A DNA stretch of 64,000 nucleotides, taken from JAOUEA01 sp963821925. GTDB lineage: Bacteria > Actinomycetota > UBA4738 > HRBIN12. Shown piece after piece: positions 59,416 through 64,000 of this stretch. The translations under genes were made by a program, and so were the position numbers. Each line of letters opens with the position of its first letter. The stretch's first letter is position 1. A model generated the notes under the pieces. It saw only the letters and a program-made list of their open reading frames with translations. It searched no databases and had not been told where the DNA came from. The stretch lies in assembly GCA_963821925.1 (NCBI GenBank), contig CAWGFO010000001.1:558001-622000 (forward strand). Reading direction: 5' to 3'.

Positions 59416-59547
59416 AGGATCGAGCGGGCCCGGCCCGTAGGGGGCGGCAACCTGGCGCCTGGCCCTCCGTCGACGCCCCGCCGAGGCACCGGCCTGCCCT
59501 TCGGTACACTCCCGGTCGTTCCTGACCTGCGGAAACGAGGCCCTCTG

Positions 59548-61143
59548 ATGTCACGAGTCATCCTGATCGCGTGGGACGGCGCCGACTGGCGCATCCTGGA
59601 CCCCCTGCTCGAGCAGGGCGCGCTGCCGAACCTGCAGGCGCTCATCGACCGGGGGCAGAAGGACGTCCTGCGCTCCACCGTGCCCACCCACAGCTGGTCG
59701 GCCTGGCCTTCGTTCCTCACCGGCGTCGACCCCGTGGACCACGGCATCTACGACATCCTCGAGACCGTGCCGGGCACCCACAAGCAGTACCCGGTCACCT
59801 ACAAGTCGATCAAGGCCCGCACGTTCCTCGACGACCTCACCGCCGCGGGCAAGAAGCAGCTCTTGTTGGACGTGCCGCTGACCTTCCCGGCGCCGCAGCC
59901 GTTCGACGGGAACCTCCTGGCCGGCGGCGTCCTCCCGAAGGGACGCACCTTCGCCTCACCGGCCGACCTGCCTGACACGCTCGCCAAGGCGAACCTCGAG
60001 TGGCCGATCAACGGCATGTCGTGGACGACCTACCACAACAAGCCTGACGCCTACCTCGACGAAGCCTTCGAGGTCACGAAGAAGCGGATCGAGGTCTCCG
60101 AGTTCCTGATGAAAGAGACCGACTGGGACCTGATGGCGAGCGTCTGGGTCTCGATCGACCGCACCCAGCACTGCCTGTCGAGCCACATCGCGCCCGACCA
60201 CCCCGACTACGCGAAGAACAAGGACACCCGCGTGGGCCAGAAGGTCGCCGACATCTTCCGCCAGGCCGACGACGCGATCGGCCGCTTCGTGGCGAACGCC
60301 CGCGACGACGACATCATCCTGTTCATCTCCGACCACGGCTTCCAGTCGTGCACGCGCACGATCAACATGGATCGCCTGCTGCACGAGATGGGCTACCTGG
60401 ACTTCAGCGCCTCGAACGTCGTGTTCGGGCCGATGCAGTGGGGCCCCGTCCGCCAGGTCGCCCGCAAGATCTACGACACGCTCGGGCTGCACGGCAAGGT
60501 CGCCCTGCCGCAGTCGATCAACTGGTCCAAGACGAAGGCGTTCACCTCGATCCGCTCCACCGGCGAGGGCGTCACGATCAACCTCGCGGGTCGTGACGTC
60601 GACGGCGTCGTCGACCCCGCCGACTACGAGAAGGTCCGCGGCGAGGTCATGGACCGCCTCGCGGGCTTCGTCGACCCCAAGACCGGCAAGAAGCCGGTCA
60701 AGGAGATCCACAAGCGCGAGGACATCTTCAAGGGGAGGTATGCGGATACCGCGCCCGACATCCTCATGGTGCCGGCCGAGGGCTATTCCCTGGCGCACGC
60801 GAAGGCCGCCTACGAGGACGCCGACTGGGTGAGCGGCGATCACAGGATCGAGGGCACGATCGTGGCCGTCGGCCCGAACGTGAAGCCGTTCGAACACCCT
60901 CCGGCGTTGATCGACATGGCCCCGACGATCGTGGCCGCGCTCGACACGCCCACGGCGGTCAAGCCGACCGGCCGCGTGCTCACCGAGATCGTCGGCACAG
61001 AGGCGAAGCTCACCGAGCGTGAGGCCGCCGAGGTCAGCTCCGCCGGTTCCGGGATCCCCGGGATGGGCAACGAGGGCCAGGTCACCGACACCGAGGCCGA
61101 CGAGATGGAGGAGCACCTCAGAGGCCTCGGCTACATCGAGTGA
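59548..61143 (+). CDS. Alkaline phosphatase family protein (type I phosphodiesterase/nucleotide pyrophosphatase)
   Basis: 531 residues. The two-metal active site is complete: Asp in LIAWDGADWR, nucleophile Thr/Ser in VPTHSWSAWPSFLTG, Asp and His in VSIDRTQH, SDHGF and the His in GDHRIEGT. No signal peptide is visible. It probably hydrolyses phosphodiesters or phosphoesters; related bacterial proteins act on nucleotide or lipid-linked substrates. ATG 59548. The C-terminal tail is acidic and helical. Confidence 0.92.
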   Translation: MSRVILIAWDGADWRILDPLLEQGALPNLQALIDRGQKDVLRSTVPTHSWSAWPSFLTGVDPVDHGIYDILETVPGTHKQYPVTYKSIKARTFLDDLTAAGKKQLLLDVPLTFPAPQPFDGNLLAGGVLPKGRTFASPADLPDTLAKANLEWPINGMSWTTYHNKPDAYLDEAFEVTKKRIEVSEFLMKETDWDLMASVWVSIDRTQHCLSSHIAPDHPDYAKNKDTRVGQKVADIFRQADDAIGRFVANARDDDIILFISDHGFQSCTRTINMDRLLHEMGYLDFSASNVVFGPMQWGPVRQVARKIYDTLGLHGKVALPQSINWSKTKAFTSIRSTGEGVTINLAGRDVDGVVDPADYEKVRGEVMDRLAGFVDPKTGKKPVKEIHKREDIFKGRYADTAPDILMVPAEGYSLAHAKAAYEDADWVSGDHRIEGTIVAVGPNVKPFEHPPALIDMAPTIVAALDTPTAVKPTGRVLTEIVGTEAKLTEREAAEVSSAGSGIPGMGNEGQVTDTEADEMEEHLRGLGYIE

Positions 61144-61180
61144 AGCCTCAGGTCTGCCGACTCACCCCTAGGCTGTCGGC

Positions 61181-61570
61181 GTGACCGTCGATCGTCGTGA
61201 CGCCGGAGGACTCGCCGCCCCGCCCGGGTATACGCACGTCGCCGTCGCGAGCGGCGCCACGCTCGTCTTCACCGCGGGCGCCGTCCCGATCGACACCGAC
61301 GGCGAGCTCGTCGGTGCCGGCGACATCGAGGTGCAGACCGCGCAGGTGCTCGCGAACCTGCTGCGCCAGCTCGACACCGGCGGGGCAGGACCCGACGACG
61401 TCGTGAAGACCACCGTGTACGTCGCGAGCGATCACGACGACATGATCCGCGTATGGGACGTCGTGCAGCGTTCGCCGATCGCGTCGGCGCCCTCAACTCT
61501 GCTCGGGGTCGCGCTCCTCGGGTATACGGGGCAGCTCGTCGAGATCGAGGCAGTGGCCGTGGTCGCGTAG
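61181..61570 (+). CDS. RidA (YjgF/YER057c/UK114) family protein
   Basis: 129 residues: YTHVAVASGATLVFTAGAVP, QTAQVLANLLRQLDTGGAGP, DDVVKTTVYVASDHDDMIRV and AVALLGYTGQLVEIEAVAVV-like end (GVALLGYTGQLVEIEAVAV). The active-site Arg of canonical RidA (before the last strand) is not clear, so enamine/imine deaminase activity is unproved. GTG 61181; 37 nt after the AlkP gene. A 6-bp dyad lies just upstream. Confidence 0.88.
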   Translation: MTVDRRDAGGLAAPPGYTHVAVASGATLVFTAGAVPIDTDGELVGAGDIEVQTAQVLANLLRQLDTGGAGPDDVVKTTVYVASDHDDMIRVWDVVQRSPIASAPSTLLGVALLGYTGQLVEIEAVAVVA

Positions 61571-61574
61571 AGGA

Positions 61575-62459
61575 TCAGTGAGCGCACTCGCCGCCGACGT
61601 CCGCGAACCGATCGTCGCAGGGCTCGAGCGGTTGCCCGGTCCGCACCGCCGCGAGCACTTCTTCGATGGCGGCGATCACGAGGTCGGGCTCGTCCTCCTG
61701 GATCATGTGACCCGAGTCGACCGCGATCACGTGGATCGCGTTGGTCGACCTAGCGGCGAGGTCCGCGTGCAGGACACGCCACTTCCGCTGCCATCTCGGC
61801 GGGATCTCGTTCGTGTCGGCGAAGTTCTGGGTCAGCACGACCATCGGTGTGTCGCCGAACGACCCGGCGGCCAGAAGTTCCTTCTTCGACGCTCGCATAT
61901 CGATCGGGTTGCCGGGCCCGTCCTCCCAGACGACGTTGTCCGGGCCCACCAACTGACCGGCCATCGAGGAGTCATCGAAGACGAGTCCCGCAACCTCGCT
62001 GGGATGGCGATCCGCGAACAGCTGTTCGACCATCCCGCCGAACGAGTGGCCCACGAGCACGAGTGGTCCGTCGATGCCCGCACCGACCAGCAGGCGGTCG
62101 AGCTCGTCGGCGGCGTCTCCAGCCGAGACCGGTTCCGCGCTGGCCGGACGGTCGTCGCTCAGGCCGATACCTGCTCGGTCGTAGCCGCACGTCTTCGTGG
62201 TCGGGAACACCTCGGCGTCGACGGTCGAGAACCAACCGTTGTCGCCGCTCGCGCCCGCTTCGTAGACCACGGTCGGGGATCCGAAGCCGCGGCAGGCGAT
62301 GAACAGCTCGTACCCGCCGACATCGACGAACGCCGTCGTGGGTCCGGCCTCGTCGGTCGCCGTAGGGGGTGACGTTGCCGCCGTCGTGGGCGTGGCGTCC
62401 CCACTGCAGGCCGCCATCAGCACTGCCGCGAGCACGGTCGCTGCGAGTCGATCTCTCAT
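61575..62459 (-). CDS. Alpha/beta hydrolase lipoprotein
   Basis: 294 residues. Signal peptide with lipobox LMAAC (Cys18), a Thr/Pro/Ala linker, then a hydrolase core: ACRGFGSPTVVYEAGASGDN, YDRAGIGLSDDRPASAEPVS, nucleophile LVLVGHSFGGMVEQL and His in VDSGHMIQEDEPDLV. A surface-anchored esterase- or peptidase-like enzyme. ATG 62459. The PD40 gene lies immediately upstream on the same strand (10-nt gap). Confidence 0.92.
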   Translation of the reverse strand: MRDRLAATVLAAVLMAACSGDATPTTAATSPPTATDEAGPTTAFVDVGGYELFIACRGFGSPTVVYEAGASGDNGWFSTVDAEVFPTTKTCGYDRAGIGLSDDRPASAEPVSAGDAADELDRLLVGAGIDGPLVLVGHSFGGMVEQLFADRHPSEVAGLVFDDSSMAGQLVGPDNVVWEDGPGNPIDMRASKKELLAAGSFGDTPMVVLTQNFADTNEIPPRWQRKWRVLHADLAARSTNAIHVIAVDSGHMIQEDEPDLVIAAIEEVLAAVRTGQPLEPCDDRFADVGGECAH

Positions 62460-62469
62460 CTCGGTGACC

Positions 62470-63751
62470 TCATCCCTCCTGGGGCAGCGGCTGCCAGGTC
62501 GGGGAGATGCCGCTCTCAGACACTTGTCGCACATCGGTTCCGTCGAGGTTCACAACGAGGACCCCGGTGTCGTTCGGGAGATCCTCGCGATCGCCGATCA
62601 CGCTGAAGGCGATCGACGTCCCGTCGGGGGAGAACGTCGGACCGGTGAAGGCGTGCTCGGTCATGCCCGCGACGCAGCATCCGGTCGTGTAGATCCGGTG
62701 GGCGCCGGAGCCGTCGGCGTTCGCCACCCAGATCTCGGCCTCGAACGGAGGGCCGGGGCCGCCGAACGACTGGCGGCCGGGGAACGCCGACCACGTGATG
62801 AGCGCGCCGTCGGGCGACCACGACGCGTCGGCCAGGAACCGGTCCCGGCCGCCGTCGACGATCGTGGTCTCGCGACCGGTCTGCCGATCGATCGCGGTGA
62901 TGACGTCGGACTCCGCCGAGGAATCGCCCTTGTTCGTCACGAGCAGCGTGGTCCCGTCGGGCGACCAGGCCAGGGGCCCGTTGGGGGAGCCCGCGACTTC
63001 GGCCACGAGCTCGGTCGGAAACTCCGTCGGCGATGTCATCGCCACCACTCGCACCTCGCCGGGTGGTTGGACGATCGCGAGCTCGTCGCCATCGGGCGAC
63101 CACGCGAAGCCGGTCACAGGCGCCGCGACGTTGGATCCGCCCTGTGACCCGACCCGGGTCACCCACAGGCTGCCGTCAGCGAGCGTCCACGCGATCTCGT
63201 CGCCATCGGGCGACCACGCGATCTCGGTGCAGACGCCCCCGGGACTCCCGGCGCCGCACGAGTTGACGAACTCGAGCCGTGCCGTCGGGGATCCCTGCTG
63301 AGAACACCATGTCCCAGCGGGAGGTCGACCCCTCCTGATCCGCCAGGTCACCCCAGGCGAAGGCGACCTGGGTCCCGTCCGGCGACCATGCGAAGACGGG
63401 CTGCACCCCTCGTCCCGCGCGTGTGGCCCCACCGGGTCCTTCAAGGGTTGCCCCGGCCCGTACCAAAGGCTGGACGGGGCCGTCTCCGGCGGGCTTCAGC
63501 ATCAGGTTCCCGTGATCCAGGAACAGGATCGAGCCACTGCGAGTGTCGGCCGGCATGGTCGTGTCGGTCGTGCGGAGCATGCTCGCCGCGAACGCGAGCC
63601 CCGCGGCGACGATCGCGAGGGCCATGCCCGCCGCAGCGATCCGTTCGTTCCTCCGCTTGCGGTCTCTGCGACGGTGGAAACCGTCGAGGGTCAGTGTCGG
63701 CGGCTTCACGCGCACCAGTTCGCGTTCGACGAGGGTTCGGGGATCGGTCAT
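62470..63751 (-). CDS. Membrane-anchored PD40 (TolB-like) protein, frameshifted near 63302
   Basis: From ATG 63751: a cytoplasmic N-terminus (DPRTLVERELVRVKPPTLTL), basic stretch, one membrane helix (about 39-60) and the first PD40 blade (FAWSPDGTQVAFAWG). After DMVF the frame shifts near 63302 (one extra base); the rest continues QQGSPTARLEFVNSCGAG with five more blades (WSPDGDEIAWTL, WSPDGDELAIVQ, WSPDGTTLLVTN and others). Full length about 425 residues. ATG overlaps the stop of the sigma factor gene (ATGA), so this may be an anti-sigma-type partner (inference). Confidence 0.82.
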
Positions 63752-64000
63752 CGGTTCGCCTCCACGGTGTCGGCCAGCGCCGCGCGGGCCTGGTGCGTAA
63801 GCGCGTAGACCGTCGACGCCTTGATCCCGAGGAGCTCGCCGGTCTCCTCACCGGAGTACCCGAGCGCCTCGGTCAGCACGAGCGCTGCGCGCTGACGCGG
63901 CGTGAGCGCCGAGAGGGCGCGCGCGGCCTCGTCGCGGTCGTCGACCGGCGCGAAGACGTCGTCGGCCTCGGCGTGCAGGGTCACGACTCGCTTCAGCGCC
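63748..64000 (-). CDS. RNA polymerase sigma-70 factor (ECF-type), 5' part outside window
   Basis: 84 residues, the 3' end of the gene. The sigma region 4 helix-turn-helix is clear: ARALSALTPRQRAALVLTEA, LGYSGEETGELLGIKASTVY, ALTHQARAALAD. The frame continues upstream without a stop to the window edge. It ends in ATGA overlap with the PD40 membrane protein, probably its regulatory partner. Confidence 0.9.
   Translation of the reverse strand, partial: ALKRVVTLHAEADDVFAPVDDRDEAARALSALTPRQRAALVLTEALGYSGEETGELLGIKASTVYALTHQARAALADTVEANR

Noticed and set aside
61156..61180. GCCGAC...GTCGGC dyad directly before the ridA GTG
   Set aside because: Only 6-bp arms with a 13-nt gap; not enough to call an operator or a translation switch.
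1..64000. CRISPR arrays, tRNA or rRNA genes, transposases, integrases, phage genes
   Set aside because: None seen: no regularly spaced repeats, no cloverleaf-like conserved sequences, and no protein with recombinase, transposase or capsid motifs.

Overview
The window is GC-rich DNA (roughly 70% by eye) with frequent GTG starts, ATGA/GTGA stop-start overlaps, lipoboxes, an ECF sigma factor, LtrA and GerW homologues, and several promoters that appear to give leaderless mRNAs. This fits an uncultivated, free-living Actinomycetota member. A high-GC Chloroflexota lineage cannot be excluded. There are no tRNA or rRNA genes, no CRISPR array, and no transposase, integrase or phage gene. The content is that of an ordinary chromosome with many small regulatory and enzymatic operons.

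Layout. 0-2.8 kb: minus-strand operon with a cobalamin riboswitch, a transcobalamin-like two-domain surface protein and an ECF transporter T subunit that leaves the window. 2.9-8 kb: small housekeeping and hypothetical genes (YaaA, PAC2, CMD, GNAT, SHOCT). 8-10.3 kb: OmpR-type two-component system. 10.3-14.1 kb: five-gene redox operon (ferredoxin, NuoF-like flavoprotein, ferric-reductase-like membrane protein, ApbE, small anchored protein) that looks like a transmembrane electron conduit feeding an extracytosolic flavin. 14-20 kb: aldo/keto reductase, HTH-cyclase fusion, SRPBCC-ArsR pair divergent from ClpP, SoxR divergent from a split transketolase. 21.6-26.6 kb: a frameshifted adenylate cyclase/AAA/TPR protein divergent from a PAS-GGDEF-EAL protein. 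28-45 kb: many ArsR/TetR-controlled SRPBCC (AHSA1-like) genes, alpha/beta hydrolases, a BBE-type FAD oxidase, pirin and an AMP-dependent ligase. 46-49.8 kb: NarL-type two-component system with an ABC exporter whose permease is frameshifted. 49.8-56.5 kb: AraC-DinB regulator, LLM oxidoreductase, VOC, MmcQ/YjbR, TOPRIM, DHFR-like and TolB-like proteins, TetR. 56.5-59.4 kb: TetR-controlled quinone oxidoreductase beside a decaying SRPBCC/PD40 locus. 59.5-64 kb: phosphodiesterase-type AlkP enzyme, RidA, lipoprotein hydrolase, and a sigma factor with a membrane PD40 protein.

Main themes. (1) B12 capture at the surface under riboswitch control. (2) An ApbE-dependent flavin electron-transfer module. 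(3) A recurring promoter design: a TTGACA-like -35 and TAnnnT -10 with a palindromic operator filling the 17-18 bp spacer, seen at TetR and ArsR loci. (4) A canonical SoxR box in a 19-bp spacer driving a two-gene transketolase. (5) Eight SRPBCC genes, four of them translationally coupled to ArsR regulators. Several genes carry single-base frameshifts, which may be real decay or assembly error. Riboswitch, operator and frameshift calls rest on direct reading of the bases. Protein families are recognised from motifs without database searches.
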